Shown here: positions 36,172-43,876 of the stretch, piece by piece | How positions within the stretch are numbered: position 1 is the first letter of the stretch | Layout of the letters: each line of letters begins with the position of its first letter | Source: Pseudomonas capsici | GTDB taxonomy: Bacteria > Pseudomonadota > Gammaproteobacteria > Pseudomonadales > Pseudomonadaceae | Length of the DNA: 64,000 nucleotides | Direction: 5' to 3' | NCBI RefSeq assembly: GCF_017165765.1 | Contig: NZ_JAFGZD010000002.1 | Span: forward strand, 248,001-312,000 | The notes under the pieces: model-generated | Told to the model about the DNA's origin: nothing | Seen by the model: only the letters and a program-made list of their open reading frames with translations | The model's database searches: none | Made by a program: the position numbers and the translations under genes

Positions 36172-36867
36172 CAATATGAACAGGTGCTCGAGCTTGTGCA
36201 GATTTCCTATCAAGGTGCCATGGCCGAACTGAATACATCGGCCCCGGGAGCCGATACGAGGCAATGGGTCGGTATTACTGTGGGAGCCGAGTCGTTAAAG
36301 CATTTGCCGAGTCTGGCTGAAAGCTACACATCCTTGAATGACATTGTGCAGGAGTACCGCGAAGGTGAAAGGTATCACCAGTTTGCAGTCGTGTCCGGCT
36401 CCATGGGGCATGCGTATGTGACGCCTTCAGATCCCCATAAGAGAATATTTCTCTCAGACTCGTTGCTTGATAAACATGCCATGGGGACCGCATTGGTCGT
36501 TAGCCATGAGCTTTCTCATGTGCTTCCTAAAGACAGTACCAAGGATTTTGCCTATCTGAACTCGACGTTCATCAAAGAGAGCCGGACCAACCTTGATAGA
36601 AAGGAGTTCAACGCACACCTTGATCAACTGGCGCTGTCTTCGCAAAGCCTGAGCGAGGGGCGGGAGAACGACTATATCTATTCCCGCACCCAGGATGTGG
36701 CGTTGCGAGGATTGGTCAAGAAGGATGAGTTGATGAAGCTTTTCGAGGTGCGCAGGGAGGAGGATATCAGGGTGGAGCGTTTGAGCGACCCGGCTGTAAG
36801 GGCCAACCTTCTACGACGCAATGCTGAATTGCCGCGCTTGGGCTGTTCCTGTCCAGAAAAAGTATGA
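36172..36867 (+). pseudogene. Orphan toxin-module fragment of the aspzincin type, in frame after tccC copy 5
   Basis: Immediately after the TAA of tccC copy 5 the same reading frame continues for about 230 codons (first likely start GTG at 36184, without a clear ribosome-binding site). The protein has YVTPSDPHKRIFL, then SHELSH and DSTKDFAYL, again HExxH plus T-x-D-x-x-Y, and ends in a Cys-containing tail. It lacks any Rhs part and also the first part of the toxin module. This is how displaced C-terminal cassettes of Rhs/Tc proteins look. It could be silent, or expressed by read-through or reinitiation. Confidence 0.75.
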
Positions 36868-36914
36868 CCACCCGACTGCAGTCGTGGGGGCAGTTTCATC
36901 CGGGATAAACCTGC

Positions 36915-37088
36915 TAGGCTCTGTACGAAATGTATCTGCGCTCGATGATGCTGCGTTAAAAACAAGCTCGTGCGCGAGTCCGATCGGAATGCTCATTTAC
37001 ACCAGTAAAGTCGAGCGCGACTCCGACCGTTCCTCGCCTGTTTTTGCCTTGCCTCACCTTCGCTCGAAAACATTTCGTACAGAGCCTA
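36915..37088. mobile_element. MITE-like element with 18-bp perfect terminal inverted repeats
   Basis: TAGGCTCTGTACGAAATG at the left end is the exact reverse complement of CATTTCGTACAGAGCCTA at the right end, 174 bp apart. The interior carries further inverted pieces (GTGCGCGAGTCCGATCGGA / TCGAGCGCGACTCCGACCG) and no ORF. The outer TA may be the target duplication. It lies between the orphan toxin fragment and the fumarase terminator. Confidence 0.7.
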
Positions 37089-37122
37089 AAAAAGAAACCC
37101 GGTATTCAACCGGGTTTCTTGA
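37089..37122 (-). terminator. Terminator of the fumarase gene
   Basis: AAGAAACCCGGT and ACCGGGTTTCTT form a 12-bp stem with a short loop; on the minus strand it is followed by a T-run (TTTCTTTTTT). It lies 16 bp beyond the fumarase stop. Confidence 0.85.
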
Positions 37123-37137
37123 ACGGGCAAGCCCGAC

Positions 37138-38661
37138 TTACTGCACTTCCACCGCCAGGCTGTCGCTGATCTTTTTCTGCCAGATCTGCGGGCCGGTGAT
37201 GTGGACGGATTCGCCTTTGCTGTCGACCGCGACAGTGACCGGCATGTCCTTGACCTCGAATTCGTAGATCGCTTCCATGCCCAGTTCGGCAAACGCCAGG
37301 ACCTTGGATTTCTTGATCGCCTGAGCCACGAGGTAGGCAGCGCCACCGACGGCCATCAGGTAAACAGCCTTGTTGTCCTTGATCGCGTCGATAGCGGTCG
37401 GGCCGCGCTCGGATTTGCCGATCATGCCCAGCAGGCCGGTCTGTTCCAGGATCTGGCGGGTGAACTTGTCCATGCGCGTGGCAGTGGTCGGGCCTGCCGG
37501 GCCAACCACTTCTTCGCGTACCGGATCAACCGGGCCAACGTAGTAGATGAAGCGACCCTTGAGGTCCACCGGCAGGGTTTCGCCCTTGTTCAGCATCTCG
37601 ACCATGCGTTTGTGCGCAGCGTCGCGACCGGTGAGCATCTTGCCGTTGAGCAGGACGGTTTCGCCCGGCTGCCAGCTTTGCACTTCTTCCGGGGTCAGGG
37701 TGTCGAGGTTGACGCGGCGGGCCGAAGGACCTGCTTCCCAGACGATTTCCGGGTAGGCATCCAGCGGCGGCGCTTCCAGGGAAGCCGGGCCTGACCCATC
37801 CAGAACGAAATGCGCATGGCGGGTCGCGGCGCAGTTCGGGATCATGCACACCGGCAACGAAGCGGCGTGGGTCGGGTAGTCCATGATCTTGACGTCGAGC
37901 ACGGTGGTCAGACCGCCCAGGCCCTGAGCACCGATGCCCAACTGGTTGACCTTCTCGAACAGCTCCAGACGGATTTCTTCGATACGGTTCTGCGGGCCAC
38001 GAGCCTTGAGCTCGTGAATGTCGATGGATTCCATCAACACTTCCTTGGCCATGACCGCAGCTTTCTCGGCGGTACCGCCGATGCCGATACCGAGCATGCC
38101 AGGCGGGCACCAGCCAGCGCCCATGGTCGGAACGGTTTTCAGTACCCAGTCGACGATGGAGTCGGACGGGTTGAGCATCGCCATTTTCGACTTGTTTTCC
38201 GAGCCGCCGCCTTTGGCCGCGACATCCACTTCGACGGTGTTACCCGGCACGATGGAGTAATGGATGACCGCCGGGGTGTTGTCCTTGGTGTTCTTGCGAG
38301 CGCCTGCCGGGTCGGCGAGGATCGAGGCGCGCAGGACGTTTTCGGGCAGGTTGTAGGCGCGACGCACGCCCTCGTTGATCATGTCGTCCAGGCTCATGGT
38401 GGCGCCATCCCAGCGCACGTCCATGCCGACACGCACGAACACGGTGACGATACCGGTGTCCTGGCAGATCGGACGATGACCGGTTGCACACATACGCGAG
38501 TTGATCAGGATCTGGGCGATGGAGTCGCGTGCAGCCGGGGACTCTTCACGCAGATAGGCCTCATGCATGGCCTGGATGAAATCAACGGGGTGGTAATAGG
38601 AAATGAATTGCAGGGCGTCTGCAACGCTCTGAATCAGGTCGTCTTGCTTGATCACGGTCAT
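37138..38661 (-). CDS. fumA: Fumarate hydratase, class I (Fe-S)
   Basis: This is a 507-residue 4Fe-4S hydratase that interconverts fumarate and malate in the TCA cycle. Seen: the alpha domain with CATGHRPICQDTG (cluster Cys), PGNTVEVDVAAKGGGSENKS, MGAGWCPPGMLGIGIGGT, and MIPNCAATRHAHFVLDG (third Cys), then the beta domain with GEIVLLNGKMLTGRDAAHKR-like sequence and YYVGPVDP. The ATG at 38661 has AGAGGAG upstream; the longer frame to 38715 lacks family residues. Single gene with its own terminator. In P. aeruginosa the counterpart lies in the same neighbourhood (PA4333, from memory), which places the Tc locus between it and the cls-like gene. Confidence 0.94.
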   Translation of the reverse strand: MTVIKQDDLIQSVADALQFISYYHPVDFIQAMHEAYLREESPAARDSIAQILINSRMCATGHRPICQDTGIVTVFVRVGMDVRWDGATMSLDDMINEGVRRAYNLPENVLRASILADPAGARKNTKDNTPAVIHYSIVPGNTVEVDVAAKGGGSENKSKMAMLNPSDSIVDWVLKTVPTMGAGWCPPGMLGIGIGGTAEKAAVMAKEVLMESIDIHELKARGPQNRIEEIRLELFEKVNQLGIGAQGLGGLTTVLDVKIMDYPTHAASLPVCMIPNCAATRHAHFVLDGSGPASLEAPPLDAYPEIVWEAGPSARRVNLDTLTPEEVQSWQPGETVLLNGKMLTGRDAAHKRMVEMLNKGETLPVDLKGRFIYYVGPVDPVREEVVGPAGPTTATRMDKFTRQILEQTGLLGMIGKSERGPTAIDAIKDNKAVYLMAVGGAAYLVAQAIKKSKVLAFAELGMEAIYEFEVKDMPVTVAVDSKGESVHITGPQIWQKKISDSLAVEVQ

Positions 38662-38847
38662 GCGGCGCGCTCCTCTGTTGGGACGGGAACATTCAATTAC
38701 GCTATCGGCGGACATCTGGCGCAGCGGCAGGAGCCAGAGTTGTCAGGTTAGCCGTAGCGGGCGCAAAAAGGCGCGGCAGTATAACCCGCCCAATCGGCCA
38801 ACCTGTACAATCGCGAATATTTTCTGCGCAGGGCCTGGAACTTTTCG

Positions 38848-39798
38848 ATGCCTGAGATACATGTCGGCGACCGGCACTGGCCGGTGACTGAGGCCAGTAA
38901 TCTGCTCGATGCCCTGAATCAGGCGGGCGTTGCCGTGCCCTACAGCTGTCGGGCGGGCAGTTGCCATGCCTGTCTGGTGCGTTGTGTCGAAGGCGAACCT
39001 GCGGATGACAAACCCGATGCGCTGGACTGCGGCAAGCGTCAGCAGGGCTGGCGTCTGGCGTGCCAGTGCCGGGTTGTCGAAGATCTGAAAGTAGAAGTAT
39101 TCGACCCCGTGCGCGACGGTCTGCCCGCCCGGGTGTCGGGTTGCGACTGGCTGAGCCCGACAGTGCTGCGCCTGCGTCTGGAGCCGGATCGCCCGTTGCG
39201 TTATCGCGCCGGGCAGCATCAGGTTTTGTGGACGAGCGACGGTATTGCCCGCCCGTACTCCCTGGCCAGCCTGCCCGGTGAAGACGCCTTTCTGGAGTTT
39301 CATCTCGACTGCCGTTTGCCCGGCGCCTTCTGCGACGCTGCGCGGCAGTTGCACGTGGGCGATGCCATAAGGCTTGGAGAACTGCGTGGCGGTGCCTTGC
39401 AATACGACCCCGACTGGCAGGATCGTCTGCTGTTGCTGCTGGCTGCCGGCACCGGCCTCGGTCCGTTGTGGGGCGTGTTGCGTGAGGCGTTGCGTCAGGA
39501 GCATCAAGGTGCCATTTATCTGCTGCATCAGGCCCGTGAGTGCAGCGAGCATTATCTGACTGACGAATTACGACGTGTGGCTAAGGCGCATCCGCAATTA
39601 CAGGTCCGTCTGTTGACTTCTGATGAGTTGCAGAGCGCTCTGGGTGAAGTGCGCTTGATCTGCCGTCAGGCCGTGGCACTGGTCTGCGGCAGCCCGGTCA
39701 GTGTCGAGACTTTCGCCAAGGCCTTGTATCTGGCGGGGGTGCCACGTAACCGGGTGTTGGCCGATGCGTTTACCGCTAGGGATAGCGCAGGTATATAA
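38848..39798 (+). CDS. 2Fe-2S ferredoxin/FAD/NAD reductase-type oxidoreductase
   Basis: This is a 316-residue protein. Seen: an N-terminal plant-type 2Fe-2S ferredoxin domain with CRAGSCHAC (residues 32-40) and a distant fourth Cys in LACQC, a FAD-binding beta-barrel motif RPYSLAS near residue 138, and an NAD-binding part with LLAAGTGLGPLWG and LVCGSP near the end. This is the layout of reductase subunits of ring-hydroxylating or phenol-type oxygenases, but no oxygenase gene is adjacent. It is divergent from fumarase across 186 bp. The electron partner is unknown. Confidence 0.87.
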   Translation: MPEIHVGDRHWPVTEASNLLDALNQAGVAVPYSCRAGSCHACLVRCVEGEPADDKPDALDCGKRQQGWRLACQCRVVEDLKVEVFDPVRDGLPARVSGCDWLSPTVLRLRLEPDRPLRYRAGQHQVLWTSDGIARPYSLASLPGEDAFLEFHLDCRLPGAFCDAARQLHVGDAIRLGELRGGALQYDPDWQDRLLLLLAAGTGLGPLWGVLREALRQEHQGAIYLLHQARECSEHYLTDELRRVAKAHPQLQVRLLTSDELQSALGEVRLICRQAVALVCGSPVSVETFAKALYLAGVPRNRVLADAFTARDSAGI

Positions 39799-39802
39799 AG
39801 CG

Positions 39803-41089
39803 TTATCCCAATACTCTGAAGACAAAGCCTTTGAACAACCCGCTGTCCGAGATGAGGGCTCCTGCCACCAGGATGTTGCCGTCGTCCTGGACAGCAACAT
39901 CGTAATTAAGGGTGTGTCCAGTTCCTGCCGCGATCCTGACCCAGCCTTGAGAGGCGCCGAACTGAGTGTCCCACACGCCCCGATTATCAAGGCGTCCTAC
40001 GATTGCCTCTGACGCGCTTCCCAAGGTACCGCCGAGCACGACATTCAGGCCCGAGCGGCTGTCCAGAGCGGCATTGTTCCATTGACTGCCTTGCTCGCCG
40101 ATTTCGGTAAACAGCGCTTGGCCGCCGTTGAACGCAGGGTCCATCGAGCCGTCTTTATCCAGGCCCAGCAACACCGACTTGAGGGGGGCTACGATAGTGC
40201 TGCCGACCCCCAGAATATTGCCGTTGGACTCTCTGAATATGTCCAGGCATTGAGCTGACTGGGCATCGGTGTTTTCGGGCGGAACGATAAAAATGCCATT
40301 TTCTCCAAAACTACTGTCCAGCGAGCCATCGGTGTTATAGCGAACCACCAGCGGACGAGCTTCAACGGTCGGGGTATACCGATAAGTACCGGCGATGATG
40401 ATTTTGCTGTTTTCGACATACAGAGGTTCAAGTCTGGTCAGGCTGTCCGGGAAACCCAGGGTCACATAGCCCGTGCCATTGAAGGAGGTATCCAGCGAAC
40501 CGTCTGGAGTCAGACGGAATGTGACAGCGATATCACGAAACGTGTCGCTGACGACGATTTTGCCATCCGACTGGAGCAGGGCACTGACCGTTGAGGACGC
40601 GTTCTGCAGCGTTTCGGGATCGCGTGCAAAACGGGTGGATTCAGTCGCGTTTTTTTCGAGCGGCAGGTCCAGGATGACAGAGCCTTGGTCACCGAAACGG
40701 GTATCGAGGCTGCCGTCGCTATTAAGTCGGGTCACCGCTCGGTAATCGACGAGCGCGTCGATATAGACTTTCCCGACCAGTAGCAATTTATCGTCTGCTG
40801 TGACAAAGGTTGCGGCGGCTGCCGATTCGAGGCCCGCCCTGAACTGCCCGAGCACGATTCCGGCATTGCCAAAGCTCTGGTCAGGTGTACCGTCGGGATT
40901 CAGGCGGGCCAGTGCATAGTCATTCTGGCCGCGATAACCGGATATCAACAGTTTGCCATCAGGAGCAAGGTTGACCCCAAGCACTGCGGCATTGAGCGTT
41001 TCCGGCCCGAAATGCGTAAGCAGAATGCCGTTTTCAGCAAAGTCAGGATCAAGGTCGCCAGCGGCCAGCGGTGATTTTTTTGTAGTCAT
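39803..41089 (-). CDS. Delta-60 repeat protein (beta-propeller-like, possibly secreted)
   Basis: This is a 428-residue protein made of about six to seven copies of the delta-60 repeat, each with DGKLL[IV]xG, then RLNxDGSLDxxFG and GxV. Examples are RLNPDGTPDQSFGNAG, RLNSDGSLDTRFGDQG, RLTPDGSLDTSFNGTG and RYNTDGSLDSSFGENG. There is no signal peptide; the start MTTKKSPLAAGDLDPDF begins almost directly in the first repeat. Members are common in plant- and insect-associated Pseudomonas and are of unknown function. A palindrome about 110 bp upstream (CTGT-N8-ACAG) resembles a LuxR-type box and is related to one upstream of tcaA. Confidence 0.88.
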   Translation of the reverse strand: MTTKKSPLAAGDLDPDFAENGILLTHFGPETLNAAVLGVNLAPDGKLLISGYRGQNDYALARLNPDGTPDQSFGNAGIVLGQFRAGLESAAAATFVTADDKLLLVGKVYIDALVDYRAVTRLNSDGSLDTRFGDQGSVILDLPLEKNATESTRFARDPETLQNASSTVSALLQSDGKIVVSDTFRDIAVTFRLTPDGSLDTSFNGTGYVTLGFPDSLTRLEPLYVENSKIIIAGTYRYTPTVEARPLVVRYNTDGSLDSSFGENGIFIVPPENTDAQSAQCLDIFRESNGNILGVGSTIVAPLKSVLLGLDKDGSMDPAFNGGQALFTEIGEQGSQWNNAALDSRSGLNVVLGGTLGSASEAIVGRLDNRGVWDTQFGASQGWVRIAAGTGHTLNYDVAVQDDGNILVAGALISDSGLFKGFVFRVLG

Positions 41090-41201
41090 GAGCTTATTCC
41101 CTCAACTCTGCAACGTTCATCCTGAACGCCGTATGTGATTGATTTCCGGTCACCGAGTACCGGAAGAACTTTACGGTGCCATGAGGCAAACAGGGGGGCA
41201 A

Positions 41202-41217
41202 CTGTCAGAAATGACAG
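41202..41217. promoter_or_regulatory. Palindrome CTGTCA-GAAA-TGACAG, lux-box-like
   Basis: A perfect 6-bp inverted repeat with a 4-nt spacer, fitting the CTGT-N8-ACAG form of LuxR-type boxes. It is about 110 bp upstream of the delta-60 repeat gene. It shares the 12-mer CAGAAATGACAG with the tcaA upstream region (32554-32565). Confidence 0.45.
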
Positions 41218-41249
41218 GCCATGGGCACGATCGCGATCGCTGCACCATG

Positions 41250-41284
41250 AAAAAGCCCCGGACGCTTGCGCGCCGGGGCTTTTG
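41250..41284 (-). terminator. Terminator of pyruvate kinase gene
   Basis: AAAAGCCCCGG and CCGGGGCTTTT form an 11-bp stem with T-runs on either side, 20 bp beyond the stop of the pyruvate kinase gene. It can act on both strands. Confidence 0.88.
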
Positions 41285-41302
41285 TCTACTGCTTGCGGTC
41301 TA

Positions 41303-42754
41303 TCAGACCAATGGATCGCCAACGTGCAGGATTTTCATGCCGTTGGTGCCACCGATGGTGTGGTAGCTGTCGCCCTTGGTCAGGATGACCCAGTCGCCTT
41401 GTTCGATCAGACCGCGCTTGAGCAGTTCGTCCACAGCGGACTGACTGACCTGACCTGGCGGCAGGTTCGCCGGGTCGAAAGGCACGGTGTAGACGCCACG
41501 GAACATGGCGGCGCGCGCCTGGGTTTCGCGGTGCGGGGAGAACGCATAGATCGGCACCGAGGAACGGATACGCGACATGATCAGCGGGGTGTAGCCACTT
41601 TCGGTCAGGGCGATGATCGCCTTGACGCCCGGGAAGTGGTTGGCGGTGTACATGGCGGCCAGCGCGATGCTTTCGTCACAGCGCGTGAACGAGTGACCGA
41701 TGCGGTGGCTGGAGGTCTTGCCGGTCGGGTGCTTTTCAGCGCCCAGGCAGATACGGGCCATGGCCTGAACGGCTTCGACCGGATAGGAACCGGCAGCACT
41801 TTCGGCCGAGAGCATCACGGCGTCGGTGTAGTCGAGCACGGCGTTGGCCACGTCGGACACTTCGGCACGGGTCGGCATCGGACTGGAGATCATCGACTCC
41901 ATCATTTGCGTGGCAACGATCACCGCCTTGTTGTGGCGACGTGCGTGCAGGATGATGCGTTTCTGGACGGCAACCAGCTCTGCATCACCGATTTCAACGC
42001 CCAGGTCGCCACGGGCAACCATCACGGCATCGCTGGCGCGAATCAGTTCGTCGAGCACTTCATCGTTGGCAACGGCTTCGGCGCGCTCGATCTTGGCGAC
42101 CAGCCAGGCAGTACCACCGGCTTCGTCGCGCAGTTTGCGAGCGTATTCCATATCCGCAGCATCGCGCGGGAAGGAAACGGCCAGATAGTCCAGCTCCATT
42201 TCGGCAGCCAGCTTGATGTCCTGCTTGTCTTTCTCGGTCAGCGCCGGTGCCGTCAGGCCACCACCGCGACGGTTGATGCCTTTGTGGTCCGAGAGCGGGC
42301 CACCGATGGTGACGGTGCAATGCAGCTCGGTCGCGGTTTGTGTATCGACGCGCATGACCACGCGACCGTCGTCGAGCAGCAGTTCGTCGCCTACGCCGCA
42401 GTCCTTGACCAGATCGGGGTAATCGATGCCCACGACTTCCTGATTGCCGTCGGTCAGTGGATGAGAGGTCGAGAAGGTGAACTTGTCACCGACCTTCAGC
42501 TCTATTCGTTTGTTGGCGAACTTGGCAATGCGGATTTTCGGACCTTGCAGGTCACCCAGCAGGGCAACGAAACGCCCGTGTCTGGCGGCGATTTCACGGA
42601 TCAGCCTGGCGCGTGCCTTGTGCTCATCCGGGCTGCCGTGGGAGAAGTTCAGGCGAGCAACGTCCAGTCCCGAGAGAATGAGTTGTTCGATGACTTCTGG
42701 CGAGTTACTGGCAGGGCCAAGTGTGGCAACGATTTTGGTGCGGCGAACGGTCAT
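41303..42754 (-). CDS. pyk: Pyruvate kinase
   Basis: This is a 483-residue pyruvate kinase that transfers phosphate from PEP to ADP. Seen: RRTKIVATLGPASNSPE at the N-terminus, MVARGDLGVEIG (substrate/Mg site), AVIVATQMMESMI and PTRAEVSDVANAVLDYTDAVMLS in the barrel, and the C-terminal allosteric domain (FPGVKAIIALTESGYTPL). The start at 42754 has GGAG 8 nt upstream. It corresponds by neighbourhood to pykA of P. aeruginosa (from memory). Monocistronic, with a terminator downstream. Confidence 0.95.
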   Translation of the reverse strand: MTVRRTKIVATLGPASNSPEVIEQLILSGLDVARLNFSHGSPDEHKARARLIREIAARHGRFVALLGDLQGPKIRIAKFANKRIELKVGDKFTFSTSHPLTDGNQEVVGIDYPDLVKDCGVGDELLLDDGRVVMRVDTQTATELHCTVTIGGPLSDHKGINRRGGGLTAPALTEKDKQDIKLAAEMELDYLAVSFPRDAADMEYARKLRDEAGGTAWLVAKIERAEAVANDEVLDELIRASDAVMVARGDLGVEIGDAELVAVQKRIILHARRHNKAVIVATQMMESMISSPMPTRAEVSDVANAVLDYTDAVMLSAESAAGSYPVEAVQAMARICLGAEKHPTGKTSSHRIGHSFTRCDESIALAAMYTANHFPGVKAIIALTESGYTPLIMSRIRSSVPIYAFSPHRETQARAAMFRGVYTVPFDPANLPPGQVSQSAVDELLKRGLIEQGDWVILTKGDSYHTIGGTNGMKILHVGDPLV

Positions 42755-42932
42755 GCACAAACTCCTTAATTGAAGCGCAGCGAGAGGCTACTCCTGTCCG
42801 GGGCTGTAGTCATTGTTCCTTTGCACTACCTCTTCGGGAATCGACAGGGCAATCGGCTGATGATCGGTGTTGAATCTGCCCTGAAGAAAAGGGGCAGCAG
42901 GCCGATATCAAGGCACAGAACAGGAGACTCTC

Positions 42933-43307
42933 ATGCGCATTCTAACGATTCTTGTATTACTGGTTGCTGTCAGTGGCTGTACCCGTTGGGCGATGAACGC
43001 CAACCTCAACGAGGCTTATCACGCTTATGAGCGTGGCGATTGCGACAGTGTGATGCTGTCGCTGTCGAAGGTCGAGCGCCAGAGCCGCGAACGCTCTTAC
43101 GTATGGCCTGAGGTGTCGATGCTGCGCGGCCAATGCCTGGAGCGCCAGAAGCTGTATGTCGATGCGGTGCAGACCTATCAGTTCCTGATTGCCAGATATC
43201 CATCGAGTGAATATGCCTACCGCGCACGCGCCCGTCTCGATACGTTGGCACAACTGGGCCACAACCTTGCCGGACAGCCTGCCAAGCCTTTCCCTGCTTC
43301 AAAATGA
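42933..43307 (+). CDS. Small lipoprotein with TPR-like helices
   Basis: This is a 124-residue protein with a lipoprotein signal peptide (MRILTILVLLVAVSGC, lipobox AVSGC with Cys16). The mature part has two helix-turn-helix units of the TPR kind (NEAYHAYERGDCDSVMLSL; YVDAVQTYQFLIARYPSSEYAYRA). Thr-Arg after Cys gives no inner-membrane Asp+2 signal, so outer-membrane location is expected. AGGAG precedes the ATG. Role unknown; TPR lipoproteins often act as assembly partners. Confidence 0.82.
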   Translation: MRILTILVLLVAVSGCTRWAMNANLNEAYHAYERGDCDSVMLSLSKVERQSRERSYVWPEVSMLRGQCLERQKLYVDAVQTYQFLIARYPSSEYAYRARARLDTLAQLGHNLAGQPAKPFPASK

Positions 43308-43364
43308 TTACACCCGATTGGGGGAAAAGTAGTGTTTTCGGGTGGATGTTAGAAAAATCTCGGC

Positions 43365-43401
43365 TAGGCTCTGTGTCAAGGGAATGAAATGTACAGAGCT
43401 A
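43365..43401. repeat. Short inverted repeat with MITE-like ends
   Basis: TAGGCTCTGT at 43365 equals the first ten bases of the 174-bp MITE end, and ACAGAGCTA at 43393 is its near-complement 18 nt later. It may be an internally deleted copy or a chance hairpin in the leader of the PilZ gene. Confidence 0.35.
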
Positions 43402-43506
43402 AACCTGTTTCAAGGGCTTTCCATGTGGCATGAGTGGGTGGTAGCCCCATGGAATTTGAATTGTTTGCGTGCAGGATCACGCCCAATAGTTCAGAAGGCG
43501 GCTGAG

Positions 43507-43866
43507 ATGCTAAGGAATCGAAGGATTGAACGTCACCAACTGCAAGATTATCTTCAGGTCTCGAATCGCCACACGGGCAAATCAATGGGTTGGCTGGGCA
43601 ATGTCTCCGAAGAGGGGTTGATGCTCATCAGTGATTTGCCTCTGCTGGTCGGTGCCATATTCGATTTGCGCATGAAGATGCCTGCCAACGCAGAAGGGCA
43701 AAAAGTAGTCGACGTAAAAGCCACTTGTCTGTGGTGCCACGAAGATGAAACACCTGGAAATTACAATTCGGGTTTTACATTGAACACGGTGCCTGAGGGC
43801 TATCGTGACCTTGCCGATGCACTGCGCCAATACTTCTGCTTCTACCTCGTAGAAGCTTCAGCCTGA
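43507..43866 (+). CDS. PilZ domain protein (c-di-GMP binding)
   Basis: This is a 119-residue single-domain PilZ protein. Seen: the RxxxR motif in RRIERHQL near the N-terminus and the [D/N]xSxxG motif as NVSEEG, the two parts that wrap a c-di-GMP dimer, followed by a beta-barrel (FDLRMKMP, VVDVKATCLWC). I choose the ATG at 43507, which puts RxxxR at the usual distance from the N-terminus; the frame is open to 43342 but the extra residues do not look like the family. Expected to act in the cytosol as a c-di-GMP effector, target unknown. Confidence 0.86.
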   Translation: MLRNRRIERHQLQDYLQVSNRHTGKSMGWLGNVSEEGLMLISDLPLLVGAIFDLRMKMPANAEGQKVVDVKATCLWCHEDETPGNYNSGFTLNTVPEGYRDLADALRQYFCFYLVEASA

Positions 43867-43876
43867 CGCAGGCAAT

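Noticed and set aside
41135..42769. A 544-codon open frame opposite pyruvate kinase
   Set aside because: Antisense shadow of a highly conserved enzyme; composition rich in His/Gly/Asp/Gln with no motif.
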